64,000 nt of DNA from Kryptolebias marmoratus (GCF_001649575.2 NC_051441.1:14946352-15010351), one strand, 5' to 3'. Counted from the first letter of the stretch, positions 24,106 to 38,059 are shown. Numbers and translations: made by a program. The notes: a model not told the origin generated them from the letters alone.

Positions 24106-25844
24106 AACTCCGGTAACAGTAACAGTAACTTTGAAAGAACCCGCGTGTCTTTAGAGGACAATCACATTTTCTCTCTGGTCTTCTAAATGTAACACAATCA
24201 TATAATGAGCACACTATAACTAGAAAGTCCAGAAAAGACGGATAAAAAAAAAGGGAGAAAATGTTCCAGAAATAATCATTTTCGAACAGATCCTTATATG
24301 TTGTGATGATGACTCAAAATTAAACAAGGCGGGTGGTTGAAAAGGAGTGAAAAAGCTATGCTGGTCTGATGCTTGAGCACAGAGGCTGAAAAGAGATGTA
24401 TATAAATATATTTTTTTATTTTTGGTCAGGCACAAAAGATAATGGATGGGGAAGATGAGGTAGAAAAGAGGCGAGAGATAAAGAGGGAAGATAAAGTGGT
24501 GTAGGCGTGTATAAGTGCGGATTGTTCCTAAAACAAGCCGCTGTAGCTAATAACACTCTTTCAAAAGAAAAATGTATATATTTATATATTAAAAGGCACA
24601 ATTTAGGGGCTTTGTTCCAGCTTTCTTTGACTGATGCCATCTTTAGTTTTTTTGAGTTTTGCTCTGATGTTTTCTGCCAATCACCCAGCTGCTGTTTGGG
24701 CTCGCAGCTTTTTTGGAATCGGATAAAACATTTTACTTTTATTATTTAATTTTTTTTATTTATTTATTTTTGCCTTTTCATGCTTCCGAGCAAATAAACT
24801 GCTGAATATTTGCAAACACTGCACGTCTGAATGCAGCTCAGGTGCTCCTGCAACTCCAACCTGTGTGGGCGGAGGGTCGCAGGATCCAAAACTTGCCTCC
24901 CACGCACGCATAAACACACACACACACACGCATATACAAAACAGGAAAATAAAAAGCGAAAGAAGTTTTCGCGTACAAGCACACCGAGCAAACGCTGAGG
25001 TGTCTCGCTGAGATTCTGGAGCTACAAAAGAAGGTGAAAAGGTTAAAATATTTGACTGTCATCCAGTCTTTTAGTTTTTCCTCCTGCTTTGAGCGTTTTG
25101 TTTTCAACACACGCTTTTAACTCTCTGGTTTTGAGCTCACTCACTCTTTCCTTTGTTTTCTACTTTCTGGCCGTTCCTGCTCAGTTTCTGTTTAGCTCTG
25201 TCCCATTTGCCATCCCTAATCTTCCTCGATCTTTAGTAGTGGGTTTTGTGGAAAGGATAGGAACAATTATTATTTTACCTAGTTCCATAGCAGTCATGAA
25301 AGATTCTAAATCCATTTTCAAATGTCCAAAATCAATTTTAATAACGTTAATCTATGCTGACACTTTAAAAGGATCCGAGTATTTGCTGTGTCATGCTGTT
25401 TGTCCCAGTAGAGTTACCGTACCTTCCTGTAGTAGTGCTTTCTCAAATTTTTCAGTTTTTCTCTGCTGAACTCTGAAGAATACGTCTGTTATATATATGA
25501 AGTTATCATATTCTTGCTGTTTTTAGTTATGACTTTAAAACATTTTATTTCCGTATGGATTTACAGTGCAAAACATGATGCTAATCTTGCTAGCTTTTCT
25601 ATGGCAATTTCAGTGTAAAGTTAGCATCTGGGCTAAGTATTGGTCAGGTTTTTTTTTTGTTTTGTTTTGTTATTTTGCACTCTTTATTAGACATGAAAAT
25701 ATATAAATCAGTGTTTATTTATTAAAAATATACCAGTTATTTAGGTTTTAAGATAATCAAACAGTTTCAACAGTTGTTTTATTATCACATCGCAGCCCTC
25801 TTGATTGTAATCATACGAGGTCTGTAAAGATTCCCAGGCATAGT
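24106..25844. other. prkcb intron 2, no exon seen
   Basis: AT-rich, with a short CA tract near 24915-24930. Nothing else was recognised. Confidence 0.5.
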
Positions 25845-26165
25845 AGTTGGCTCTTTGAATAGCCTCAGTTCGGATGAGTCGAGTTCAGTTCTCATTGGAT
25901 TGACGAGCTAACGGCTAGTCTGAGCAGGGCCGAGACCAAAATGGATTGCTGCCATTTTAAAACATTTGTGCAAATGCTCTTTTATAAACCTGTTCATTAT
26001 TGTCAACTTCTCATTACATGGTTGTTTAGATGGTCTTTGGTCTTAGCCCAGCTCAGATTAACCATTAGTTTGTTAACCTGGTGAGAATTAAACTTGTTTA
26101 AAGAGCCATCTACAGCAGGTAAGATATTAATTGTTCAGAAGCTTTCCACAGAACCCCACTTCAAA
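25845..26165. mobile_element. R2 element, shorter copy
   Basis: GAGCTAACGGCTAGTCTGAG (about 25906-25925) and the inverted partner around CAGCTCAGATTAACCATTAG (about 26049-26068) are the inner arms. The right outer end has AAGAGCCATCTACAGCAGGT and ends at ACCCCACTTC. The left outer end is lost. Confidence 0.6.
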
Positions 26166-27120
26166 AGACCGGCAGCATTTAATAGCCTTTTCTTACCTGC
26201 CATGTTCTGTTTTGCTTTATATTGCCGCTCTGTTACGCTCCCTCCTCCCTCCATTCCTCAAGCTCCCAACATCTTCCTCCACTTCTCTTTTTCTCTCTCC
26301 CCCCCTCCCCATTTTTTCTCACAAGTGGCCGTGTGCTAGAAGCTGTGGGCTTTGATGCTTTTATAAATAGCTAAAGTGTTCCACCGAGAGTACCACCAAA
26401 TGGGATGGAGGGATGGGTGGATGAAGGGATGGATGGACGGGTGGTGGAGGAGGAGGCTGGACTGAGTGTGTAGGTGTGAAGGGAGAACAGTGTAAATCAC
26501 CAGAAAAAAGAAGGCAGTGACTAAAAAGTGTCAAAGGCAAAAATGTCTAGTAGGAAACAAAAGGAAGCGATCAATAAAACAGATGCTGTAAAGAGTTTAA
26601 AGTACATTTTGTATTGGCTAAATGTTAACTGCCCTTCTACATGTTAATATTTTTATTTTTTGACATGGCAGAAAGAATTCTTAAAAAAAACATTTATTAT
26701 CACATCATTAAGATATACAAGGGATTGATTGGACATAAAAATTAGAATGTGACCAAGAAGAGTTGAAGTTTTAATATATTAGTTTTTTTTTTTAAATAAC
26801 CTCCTACACCTCCATGCTGTGTTTGACTTTATTTTTAAATGCCTTTATAAAAATCTGGCTTTGGCTGCAGGACTTATTGCTCAATTCAGATTTTTTTCAG
26901 CTGCTGTCTAATCGGGGCCTGACCGTTCGTCCAAACGGTAAAAGAGAAAAGAAGATAGAGAAGAAAAAGAGTGCAGATCTTGGCAATGACCTTTTTTTTG
27001 GAGGTGTGGTTGCTAGCTCTGTGCAGAGGCATGTGTGGCTGGAGAGTCAGAGCCAAGAGTGGTGGGACTCTGACATGCGGGACCTCCACCCTTCCATCTG
27101 ACGGAAAAGATGGATGAAAT
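26166..27120. other. prkcb intron 2, no exon seen
   Basis: Pyrimidine-rich 26226-26315 and GGATGG-rich 26401-26455. No recognised element. Confidence 0.45.
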
Positions 27121-27310
27121 GTTCACACCGAGGTCACTTTGAAAAACCTCGGATATGTGTCAGATTCAGTACCACATATGGAAAAGACCTGGGTCGGAGA
27201 TGAAAAAATCTGATTTGTCACGTCCACACTGCTGTGAAGAAATCCGATGTGTCGCATTAGGGCAAAAAGAATTGAACTGGGTCACATTTGCTTGCAGTGT
27301 GAACATAGCC
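27121..27310. mobile_element. Short MITE with GTTCACAC ends
   Basis: GTTCACAC (27121-27128) and its reverse complement GTGTGAAC (27297-27304) bound a 190-bp block rich in the motifs GATTTGTCAC, AATCCGATGTGTCGCATTA and GGGTCACATTTG. I recall these motifs from a common non-autonomous DNA element of fish. No open frame. Target duplication not resolved. Confidence 0.6.
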
Positions 27311-29555
27311 TTTGACTCTTCTTCACTCAGTAAAGAGTCCTGCTCCAAAGAATTACTCTGGCTTGCATGATTGAGCCATTTGGCTATGGTGCATTAACGA
27401 ACAAACAAACAAAACATTTTTGAATCTTGGACTGGCTGGTGAAAAATTTATCAGCTAGTAACTGGAATCAGCCGATTTTAAGTTTGACAGGTTAAGCTCA
27501 TTTTCTCATTGATGTTCTGTCTAATAGTTGTCAATATTTAGCATCTTATCAGCTTTTAAGCAAGCTACTACAGAAAGTGCCAGTTTCTTATTTGTTTGCT
27601 TTAAATAACATGCACCATTGAAAGCTCTGCACTGCAGCCAACGTGCTGCGTGAGTTCTATAAATCTGTCTGCTGATTATTGTCAGCAAAGCCGCGACCTC
27701 ATCCGAGCAGCTTTTGAAGGGTTCATGTTATACAACCGTCACTCTGCGGTGCTCAGTGTCACACTGCTTTATGCTTTATAGTGAGCCTAAGTCGACCTAT
27801 TGACGTTGCCAAAAATGTTGCAACATTTCGGCGCATTGATTTGTCCTTTGTTCCCTGCTGCTTTCGAGACACAAAAAAAGCTTTCAAACGAAACAGCTTG
27901 TGGTGCAGCAACATACTGTAAATCAAACGGTTTTAGGCGAGAAGTCGAAGTCTGAGCTTTGGTTTCGGAGCAAAAATTATATTACTCACAAAATAAATGT
28001 TTTTTTTTTCTTTTTTTAAATCTCTAAAAATAATTTTGCAAAGAAAACTGAATATTTACTTGAGTATTAGATACGTCTGTGCAGTAGCTTTATTTGTAGG
28101 ATTCTTTTTTTTTTTTTTTAACCAGTTGTTTCTCAGTAACACCCAGTGTGTTTCCTTCCATAGCAGCTTCCTCTTCTAAGTTTGAATGTGTTGTAGTGTT
28201 AAAGATATGTGTGTGTGCGTCTAAACATGTTAAGAGTAGTGTTAATGTGTGACACTGTGCGTGCATGGTCTGTATGTCCTCCTCAGTGCAATCATACAGA
28301 AAAAGGAGCAGAAAGTCGAGCATCAGAGGTTGAAATGGGAGTTCTCTGTCATTTCTTATTTTAATTAGACCATCAGTTGTTATTAGTGATATGTCAGTAT
28401 GTCTGTGTGTGTTTGATACTCCACAGGTGTGTGTGTGTGTGTGTAAGCGACAGTCTAATTTTACTCTGATCTACTTTCACACATTGAAAGACTCTGATCA
28501 CTGACAGTGTGTTTGTTTGTCAGTATGTGTGTGTGTGTTTGTGTGTGTGAATGTGTTTGAGTTACAGATTGACAGACAATATTCTGCAGGGCTCGTTTGT
28601 CCTTGCCGCCGACAGTTTGTGGCGACGGTACGCCCGTTGCTACGGTGACACCTTGGAGACGTAACAGGACCGATCAGACAGCCAATGTAGGTCGAGCTGG
28701 TTTGAAACGCTGAAGTACCAACGTGACAACACTTCTACTGAAAAAAAAAAAAACAAAAAAAAGGGGGCAAAATGAAAGTTTCCCTCTGAGGCCCACGTGT
28801 TGTATCATGGCCATCATATGTTCTCATCGAATTACATGGAAGTAGAAAAAAATACACCAAAAACAGGAACAGAGATGTGGCGTAAATGCATAAAGCTTGG
28901 GTACAAACTCTAAACACCAAACCCAAAGTTTTTACCTCCTTCCATGTTTAATTTTCCTTTGTTGTGAGTCAATAAGGCGTATGTTGATCATCAGGTTTCT
29001 CTACTAGTTAAAGTAATACAGTAAGAAAAATTAGTTGTAGTTGAGCAACTGGATTCTGTAGCAGCTGCAGGACAAACACAAATATTACCTTTATTGTTGT
29101 TGTTGTTGTTGTTACCTGTGACCGTAGATTGTATGTGTATAGTGAGGGTTGTGGCTCATTGTTTCAAAAGGTTACATTTTGGCTTTCTACACCAAAACAC
29201 CAAGATTTAAGAATTCTTTGCTCTGGAAATTTGCAGAAAATAAAGTTTCAGGGTTCCTGAAACATTGTTTTCATATGGACGCAAGGCTGAAACAATAAAA
29301 AAAATGTTTGCGTTTTCACAAAACACTGTTCTCTTGTGCACGGCCCCTAAACCTTGAAGAAACGGGGGGACTTTTCTGCTACACGCCTGCAGCAGACTGT
29401 TGTTTCTGTAGGCATCTGTGGGTATTTACCTGAAAGGCTGTCCATGATGAAACACTGTCTGTGGTTCATTGCAGCAAATTCTGTGTGAAACACAAGTTGC
29501 AAAATAAATTATTACGTAGCTTAAAATCTTTTTTTTAAGTTTTGTGTTGTTTTAG
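27311..29555. other. prkcb intron 2, no exon seen
   Basis: Several short TG repeats (28206-28218, 28430-28443, 28525-28548) and a TTG tract (29087-29111). The stretch 27600-27830 has balanced composition and no repeat match, so it is a candidate conserved non-coding block by default. Confidence 0.4.
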
Positions 29556-29559
29556 ATGG

Positions 29560-29720
29560 TATAAATTGGTCTGAAAAGAGTCCTCTGCTGACTAACAGTT
29601 TGCTTGACTCTCTGATAAAAATAATCCTTGATTCTCCAAACTGAGGTCCCCGGGACTTCTGTCTACTGCAGGTAAAATACTGATTATTCAAAAGTGTCCC
29701 ACCCACAGCCCCACTCCAAG
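29560..29720. mobile_element. R2 right-end fragment
   Basis: TCTACTGCAGGTAAAATACT and the terminal CAGCCCCACTCC match the right outer end of R2. The left half is missing. Confidence 0.45.
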
Positions 29721-29729
29721 CCATCTGGT

Positions 29730-32150
29730 CTATCTCTTTTAAATTGCTGCTTTATTGTACATCACTGCCTACACATTTACAATTTTTTTTTAAGAAGAAA
29801 ATCAAACATACATCAGCTATGCGCCTTCAAACATTAATATAATACTTGGCACTTCTTAGAGTAGGTTTAAAAAGAGATAGAATCTATGTTGTAGTTTTAA
29901 CAAGTAATGATAGCTGCTGCCCTCTTCTATTCACCTCACCAGGTAACCAGGCAATCTTTAAAGCCTCTCTGAGGAGGATATGAGTTTTTCACTTTATCAG
30001 CTGCTTGTGGTAATCACCCGGTGCCTTCACAGTAAATTGCCATCATTTTTATTGCACTTGTCAGATGAAGACCCAGTAAATATATATACGGTCAGGTGAA
30101 ATGGCCCTGGCTGATGTGAGGTTGTCTGTGTTCCAGTCAGTCATGATGATGCTGAATCTTGAACTAAATGCTTCAATTTAATTCTCTCAGTTCCAGGTGG
30201 ATGATAAAATAATCATAATAATTAAAATGAAAAAAAAAACTACCAACACACAAAAACTAATGTGTAGTTGTAGACAAAGTAAGCAGTTCATTTGTATTTA
30301 TACACATGTAAACATATGTAAATTTAGAATCAAGCAGGGAGAAAGTTTTACTGAAGCCAGCTTGATGATATGGTTCTTCAAATGGTCATATTTTCTTTTT
30401 TGCTTTTATTTTATTTTATTGTAGTTTTTTTTTTGTTGTTTTTTGCATCTATCTCCTGACAGCAATTGGATATTGCCTAAAAAAACCTACAGTGGTAGAG
30501 AGGATCTTTGTACATAAATACTTGTGGTCCTCAGGCAACAAACTCTTATGACTTAAAGCGCTGATGATCATCTGACGGTATTTTTAATACTTTACAGCAG
30601 GGGTCGACAGCAGAATTCGCTCAGGGGCCAGAAATTGTCTGAGCGGATTCATAAATAAGCACAACAGTTGAGACGCATGATTTTAAGAGGTTAGCTTTTG
30701 AAAGAAAATGCAATTTCTTCCAGAAATCATACATGTATTTTTGCATTAGGAGGTTTATACACACCGTTTGTTGTTAATTTGTTAAAGTAAGACATTTTAT
30801 TTGATGGACATATATATGTTTTACTTGTTTTCATGTTTTCACATAGATGGCATTTGCTGTGCCCTTGCTTTTCATGTTACCTAAAAGATTTTTTTCTTTA
30901 GTTGCTATTTTGCCCACGTCACACTGTGTGAATGTTAAATAAAAAACATAAATAAGGACATTTTAAAAAAGCAAATATTGATTACTATTACAAGTATGAA
31001 GTCAGAGAATTTGAAACAAAGATTTATGGGTTTTTATGTGTTTGACATTCTTACTCTACAAAATCAAGCCTCATAAACTGTAATACACAGAATAACATTT
31101 TAGTTTCAGCTCATTGCCGTTCCAAGAGGAACCAAATAGAGAAATATAGCCTTGAGGAATGATGAGGTTCTCTATCAAACTGTGTGCCGTTCATTAACCC
31201 TCACAGTAAATTTTTAATTCAAAACATTACTTACCTGATTAAAAGGGACCTTTTTTATTTAAACTGTTTAGTTTATTTTAAAATAAAAAAACATACATAA
31301 TATCTCATATAGCAGCTAAATATTGTGAGGTGTGTATTTAATGTATCCATTGAACCAATGAATTTGACACTATCACACCATCATGTGGATGAATTGTAAA
31401 ATATTTAATAATAAAACAACATTTTTTCAATTCAATACAAAGGAGCTTCTTCGTCAGCTTGCTCAGCTCCTTTAAAAAAAAAGTTCCATTACGTAGGTTT
31501 GATGGTATACTGCCATTTTGAAATCGGTTTAAAATTAATTTGTAATACCTCTTTTATCCTTCAGCTATGCATGCTGGTAAATAAACAATAAATTAAGTCT
31601 TCTTGTTACGTTCGGATACTCTCGGGGTGTGCTGGCGTTCCACCCACTTCACTCTCGACACAAAAATCAATCGCTCATTTTAAAAAAAAATTTTTTTTTT
31701 CCCCTTTTAGTTTTTCCACTGTTCCAAAGCTTGGCTCCTGCATTATCACAGGACCTTTCGGATCGCTCGGTTCTGCTTGTCTGCAGCGTAGGTGAACGAC
31801 GTGCTGAACTCCATCCATTGTCCTTTTGCAGTCGGGGCAAATCACAGTTGCTAATGATGAGACGAGCTAAATGTCTAAAACTTGAGTCATGCTGTGTGGG
31901 CGTGATGGCCCACCTGGATTACTAACGGCTGAGGGAGAGGAGCTGCTGCTCTGCGGCTGGGGCTTTGAAAGCTCTCTGTGAAACGATCTACAGTAGTATG
32001 ACGAGCACGATTATCAACTGAGGAAATGATATTATATCATTTCCAGGAGAGAGGGTCCCTTACTTTCCCTGTTGTTTAAAATTTTACCAGTTACTTGTAC
32101 TTTTTTAGTACAAGTACTATTTTTATATGGCTGCGAATGTGTTGCTCTAC
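29730..32150. other. prkcb intron 2, no exon seen
   Basis: Very AT-rich. A CAGGGGTCGACAGCAG motif at 30599 resembles a hAT end, but no partner end was found. Confidence 0.45.
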
Positions 32151-32154
32151 TCCT

Positions 32155-32365
32155 TTTCAATGAATGTACATCTACAACTGATTGACCTTTGGAGTCAACC
32201 TAATTCAAGATGGCCACCACAGCCAGCTGGTCTTAGAATACACAAAAATGGCTATAATTAAATAAACTTTACAGATATTGAGGCTAAAATTTCATGCTGT
32301 AGTAGCTGACTCATTCACAACATAAATTCACAGTATCACATGAGATTGTGCACAATGTTATCTTT
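32155..32365 (+). repeat. R1 partial unit
   Basis: Starts inside a unit at AATGTACATCTACAACTGAT and keeps TTCAAGATGGCCACCACAG (about 32205). The unit head and both element ends are missing. Confidence 0.75.
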
Positions 32366-32370
32366 CAACT

Positions 32371-34139
32371 CCTGATAGATATTCTGGCATATTTATGTCC
32401 AAATGTTAAACTTTTATAGCATGTTTACTGAGTTGTGTGTTGACTTTATTGTGTGGAAGAATTTCATCTAATTTTGGATATTCAGTTTGTTGTGTTTGAA
32501 AATCACAAATTACTCTGATTTTTGTGTGTGTGAGACCAGCTAACTGTGTCACTGTTGCTCCTGAGATACTTTAACCCATTCATCTATGGATGGTAACCTA
32601 GCAACAAGGGCACGAGCCGACAGGAGTGCAGTCATCTCAGACCTCTTTTCTGTCTCGACTTCATCCATCTGTTTACTTTTTGACTTTCTGCTTTTCAGAC
32701 ACGTTCCCTGCGCTTCAGACTTCTCTCTCTTCCACATCTGTCATCCATACATTACTTATGCTTTATTTCTAGCAGCTCGTCTTATTTCTTTAGTGTTCTT
32801 TCATTTGTCCAACTATTAGCATTTGTAACTGCATGTTCTGTCCATGAATACGTAGGAAACTGAGTGTGTGTGTAGCTGAATTTAAGCAGGGTTTAGAACA
32901 AAAAAGGTTGTTTTTTTCCAGTAACACTTAAAACATTTCAAGTTGAGTTTGAAAGCTTGAGAGGAGTGGCACTTGGTCATGTAATAACTGTGAGGGTTTC
33001 AGTATTACAAAATTTATTTTTTGCCTCATTCCTTAAATGTATTTTAATTTGTATATTTGTACAGAACAAAAGAGTTAGCCATGCTCCTCTGGTCTGCTGT
33101 CAGTATTCAGAAACACACAGATGAACACAGAATGAACAGCTTAATTTAACAAAGGTTAACTTTGGGGAAAACCAGATACTGATATATTTGTATCTTCGCC
33201 TCATAAAGTCATGCTGCAGGAGTAAATGTACATGTGTCCTGCCGTGGGTGTGTGGAAGCAAAGCTGTATAACCTGTCCTTTATGCATTGTGTTCAGGTTT
33301 CTGATCTGTTTTCTCTCTTCAGATCATTTATCACAGGCCATCTTTGTGTTTCTGTTTACATTAGGGTTGGGCAACAGGCTAAATTTCTTCGATGAGCCAC
33401 CATCAGTCACCCAAACAGTGGTTGGTGATAAATTTGTTCAGGTGTGCTTAAGTGTTTCTATTTGTGTGGCTGGATGGGACCAGGCAATCCCTTACTTTGT
33501 ACAAATGTAGAAAAATTTGTAGCCAACAAGAACACAAAGTCACTGATTTGGGTTCCATTTGGTTTTAAACCAAGGAGTTACTGAACATGTTTGACAAAAA
33601 AAATATAACAAATCTGTGCAGCCAGTCTGGGCTGATATTAAAGCCACTATCTCACTGCGCTGCAACTGTTTGAGTCTAATCTACAACTCAAAATTATAAG
33701 AGAACAGAAAAAGGTTCCATTGCAGTCTCACTGAATTGTAAAGGCTTGCAACCATCGACCAGCGAGTCGTGTGGCTGCGTTTTATGCAACCTCTTTTTAA
33801 AAAATTACGGCCTACTTTTGTGTGCTTGGCTTTCAGAACTACATTCTAGGCTGTGCACATTATTTCTTCGTCCACCTCAGTGCACTTTGTACCTACCTCA
33901 GCTTGCTTTGCACCCACCTTGGCAGCCGCCTCCACGATCATGAGTTATTCTGCACTTCTGAAATGAAGATAAGCAGAGTTGGATCAATGTTTTAATAACT
34001 AGTATTTATCAGGAGCATGGTTTTTACACCTGGCCGTTCTGGGCTGTAGCCTTCTCTCTTCTCTCTGTAGATAGATAGACAGACAGAAAGATGGATACAG
34101 ATTGATATATTTGAATATATTTACAGAGAGAGAGAGAGA
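32371..34139. other. prkcb intron 2, no exon seen
   Basis: Nothing recognised apart from an AG tract (34127-34140) that abuts the next R1 copy. Confidence 0.45.
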
Positions 34140-34140
34140 G

Positions 34141-34465
34141 CTTGCTTAAAACAATGGCATTAATTGTTGGAGTCAACATTGTTAGCAAATATCTATTAAC
34201 CACTGGATGGATTTTAATGAATCATTTAGAAATAAATTATTAGTTGTACCTCTACAACTGATTGGAGTCAATTCAATGTGAGATGGCTTCCATTAGAAAA
34301 CACAAAAATGAATATAACTCTGTCAACTTTACAGATATGGACCTAATTCTTAATGTATCAGTACCTGAGAGTCATCCTCAACGCACACTCTGATCACTAA
34401 CAGATCTCGCGAGATCTCGTATCATTGCATGGGATCCCACATAATGTCCTTTACAAGGTTTCCCC
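34141..34465 (+). repeat. R1 unit, degraded
   Basis: Unit head GTTAGCAAATATCTATTAAC at about 34181. The core has decayed to GTGAGATGGCTTCC. The tail is GTACCTGAGAGTCATCCTCA. Confidence 0.65.
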
Positions 34466-35280
34466 TAACTGGCTGTAACTCTGTCCCTTCTCATCATAAG
34501 ATGATCTTAGTTTAACACTCTGACATAAAGGGCTACGAACAACATACGTAAATACACAGAACAGTTCAGTTTATTGTACTTGATCTTTTTTGTATTCAGC
34601 CCTCAAACATCTCATCATCTCTGTTGTTTCGTGCAGCTCTCCACTCTCCCCTCCATGTCCTCTCTCCCACTCTTTCTCCCTCGTCCTCTTCACACCACCT
34701 CTCCCTCTCTCACCGAGTTAGCGAGTAAAAAGCATAATAAGAATTATGACCACTTTTCAGCAAATTAAACACAGGAAACAGGAATATAAAACGCTGAACA
34801 CACTCAAGCTTTCCGTTTCTCAAACTTGTTCTTTCTTATCCTCAATTTTTTTTTCTCTCTCTCTCTCTCTTGCTGTCTGGCCCAAAACAGCAGGTACTGT
34901 TTGTGGGGGCGTTGAGAGAAACCAAGAGGAAGTGGCAATGAAGGTTAGAGGGAGCGAGAGAAGAAGGAGGAGACAGTTGGAAGGTTTTATGTAAAATACA
35001 AAAGAGTTACAGGATTGTGTGCGCTGGCCGAACGTGTTCAACAGTTGCGGAGGTAGATGTACTTCTGCAATGAGAGGACATGAACAGCCCTCCAGACACT
35101 CTTACACACACATACACACTGACACACACACAAATCAATCTTTGTTCATGCAATTATCACAAGTGTGAATGCAGTAGCATTTTACATTTAATGCCCTCAG
35201 CCTTCTTGAGAAGAAAATATTTCACAAACACAAACTTGTAGAATGATAAGAGGCTCCCTGTTGACAGTTTTTGCATCGGA
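34466..35280. other. prkcb intron 2, no exon seen
   Basis: Pyrimidine-rich 34620-34720 and a TC tract near 34851-34871. No gene. Confidence 0.45.
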
Positions 35281-36550
35281 GTGTGTTTGTGTGTCTGTTA
35301 GTGAATTTTTTCATGAACCACTTGACAAGTTTTAATGAAAATTTCAAGAAATAATCATTGCATTTACGTCAACAAATGATTAAATGGGACCTATTATGCT
35401 TCCTTGAACAAGTCAGGATAGGTCTGTGGGCTGTACAAAACATGTTCAGTACATTTAATACACAAAATCATTCTCAGATATTGAGATTTCACCTGATCAG
35501 TTCTGCCTGTTTTGAGCTCTTTCCGAATGAGCGGTTTTAGGGCGATGCCACTATTATGCAAATAAGATACTGTTGGCCACGCCCCCCAACCCTGTGTCCC
35601 GTCTCAAAACGTAAAAACTCTCTGAAGCATCAAATGATGCACATTTATATCGTTATTATTTCACAAAAAAAAAAATAGGATAAAATAAGACCAGGATCAG
35701 CCTGGCCAGCAGCAGCAGCATCAGGGTCAGTTTAGTCAGACGCCTCCTCCTCCGAACACAAAAAGTGTCCAGACGGCAGCCTGGTAAAGATTAGTTAAAT
35801 TTTTTTTTCAATTTTTCTTCTCTTTTATTAACATAGTTCTAATGTTAGTTTAGACAAACCTGCTGTGACATTAACAGAGACGTGTTTCAGGGACAGGTGA
35901 GCTGTTCAAACTACAACTGTCTTTGGCAATATCGAGGGGACATTGCCATCAAAAATAAAATGAAGCCACGCAGCTCTATTCTTTGTGACTGGGAGAACAT
36001 GCGTGGACACATGTTCTATATTGCTGCTTTTGCAGCAGACATTGTTCAGCAGTAAAACCAGCAGAACAAATGTGATGGTCTTTATGTAATGAAGTGGGTG
36101 GAGCTCCATTTGGGTTGCTAGTTGAGGGGCTGGGCTCAGCTTGGGGTTGCTAAGTAACGGGGATTGTGACACAATAATACCAAGGTTTTTGAAATGGGTT
36201 GCTTTGCAGACACCAGAAAACATTTATTTATTGTCCAAAAACAGCTGGGTGGTTTTTGTTTTGTGCTTGGACTGTTTCTAGAAGCAGTAGGTACCCAAAT
36301 GGAAGCACAAAAACATGCAAAAAGTGAAATTTGCATAATACATTACCTTTAACTTTTGTCGTCAACCCAAATCAAAATATCCACCACAGCTAATCAACCA
36401 TAGCCAACTCAAAAATAGCTAAAATTTACAGATTTTAAGCTAAAATTTGGTGTGGTAGTAGCTGAGTGTAATCATCAACACATACTTTGAGCACTAACAG
36501 ATTAGGCAAGATCTTTGTTTAAAACCTTGGCATGCGAAGGGTTGGGTGAG
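35281..36550 (+). repeat. R1 unit split by the R3 insertion
   Basis: The head and first third of a unit (35281-35383) resume after the insertion at 36349 with TTAACTTTTGTCGTCAACCC and run to about 36550 with the tail GGTGTGGTAGTAGCTGAGTG. Joining the two sides gives an ordinary unit with a single TTAA, which defines the insertion site exactly. The core is decayed (TCAAAATATCCACC). Confidence 0.8.
35384..36348. mobile_element. R3 non-autonomous DNA element with TTAA duplication
   Basis: A 965-bp insertion flanked by TTAA on both sides (35380-35383 and 36349-36352). Its imperfect inverted ends are ATGGGACCTATTATGC (left) and GCATAATACATTACCT (right); the inner TATTATGC/GCATAATA is exact. No transposase-like frame was found. 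TTAA duplication is typical of the piggyBac superfamily, but the terminal bases do not match the usual CCY start, so the superfamily is inferred. Confidence 0.7.
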
Positions 36551-36555
36551 ATCCA

Positions 36556-38039
36556 GTTTTTCAAGGACTGCTACTTTCCTTAAGATCTTAATTTTGGTCA
36601 CCTGTTCAAGCTTTTCATGCAGTTCTGCTCTTTGAATAAAGCATAGTAGAGGTGTGGACTTCCTGGTTGCTCTTCTGCTTTTTTATTGTCTGGTATGTGT
36701 GTGTGTGTGTGTGTGTGTATTTTAGGCGAAACAAAAAAGTGTGAAATGAACAAGCATTAGAAGACAGATGAATATAAATTGAGAGAAGGCGATGGAGTGA
36801 GTGAGAGGCAGGGAGAAAGATGGAGAGAATAAGGGTGGAGGTGTTAGCTGGACCACATAGAATCAGCATGTGCCAGCACTTTCACAACGCTGGCACAAAC
36901 CTGAGTCTGAAATTGAACAAGAAATGAAGCTGGCCAGACTAGTGTCTGCTGAAAAGGAACAATTGTACTGTAATGTCCTCTCTTTTTTTACATTATGTCC
37001 ACAATTTTTGGCAGATGGTGTAGTATTTTTTTTATCACAGTTCTGCTGATTTAATTACTTTCCCTGCCTGACATCCCTGACCAGATTTTGAGTTTAATTT
37101 AAGGCTTTAAGGTTAAACCAAGCAGTCTTTGAAATCTGTGTATGGATCAGTGAATATCTGGATTATATATCTGGATCCAAGCTGTAGACAGCTGCTGCGT
37201 ACAAAGTCAACAAATAACCTCAGTGTTAATTTCTTTACCTAAATTGGACTTAGAACCCAAAGTACAGCATTGTTCTGAGATGGTCCTATCCTTCAGTAGC
37301 CAAGCCATGATCATGTGCAGTTTTTGCTAATGGAAAATTTTCCCAAAACAGTTGACCTTGTTTTGTGTTTCTCTTTCATTTGTAAAGCCAGTATCTCATT
37401 GGGATGTGACTGTTGGAGACTAGCTGGCAACTCAGAATTGCAAGAAAATGTGCAAATTTTCAGTTCATCAACAGTTGCAGCTTGGTGAGATATTGATGTA
37501 ACAGAAAAAGTTTAGGAAATTTCCCTTCTGGCATTGTTTACGGCTAACGGACATCTTGTAGCAGCCGGTGGAGAGGGGAAACGCTACTCTGAGTTTGATA
37601 CACTGTGTCTGGCATTTCAATAAAAGGAATTTAAACTGCAGGGATGGTATGGCAGAATGTCAGTAATTTAAAAGACCATGTTATACCTCGAGACCAAAAA
37701 CTGGCCTATGATTTTGCTTCATTGAAGGGAATGGTGTTTCATGATAAGATGGGAAAACAGTTATCGTTTACTGAACATTATATGCCCTAAAAACAATAAA
37801 GAAAGATAATATCACCAAGGCTCTTTATTCACTGTAATTTGCACAAATTATAAGCACACTTTTCATAATAATTTCTTCTAGCTCATCTTTTGGAAGCCTT
37901 GGCAACTTCAAAAGAACTCGTTGGCAAAAATGTATTTAATTGTTTTGTTTACAACATTAGTTATCTTACCATCATCTCCAACAGGAGGTCAATGTTCGCC
38001 TGCCAAGTAAAATCCTCTGTGCTTTTGTGTAGCAGCATT
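36556..38039. other. prkcb intron 2, no exon seen
   Basis: A GT tract lies at 36696-36719. Nothing else was recognised. Confidence 0.5.
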
Positions 38040-38059
38040 AAAAAATGGTACATGTAAAA

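Noticed and set aside
30597..30660. CAGGGGTCGACAGCAG as a hAT terminus
   Set aside because: No matching inverted end and no 8-bp duplication found nearby.
35906..36223. 105-codon frame on - inside R3 as a transposase remnant
   Set aside because: No transposase motif, and the composition is not protein-like.
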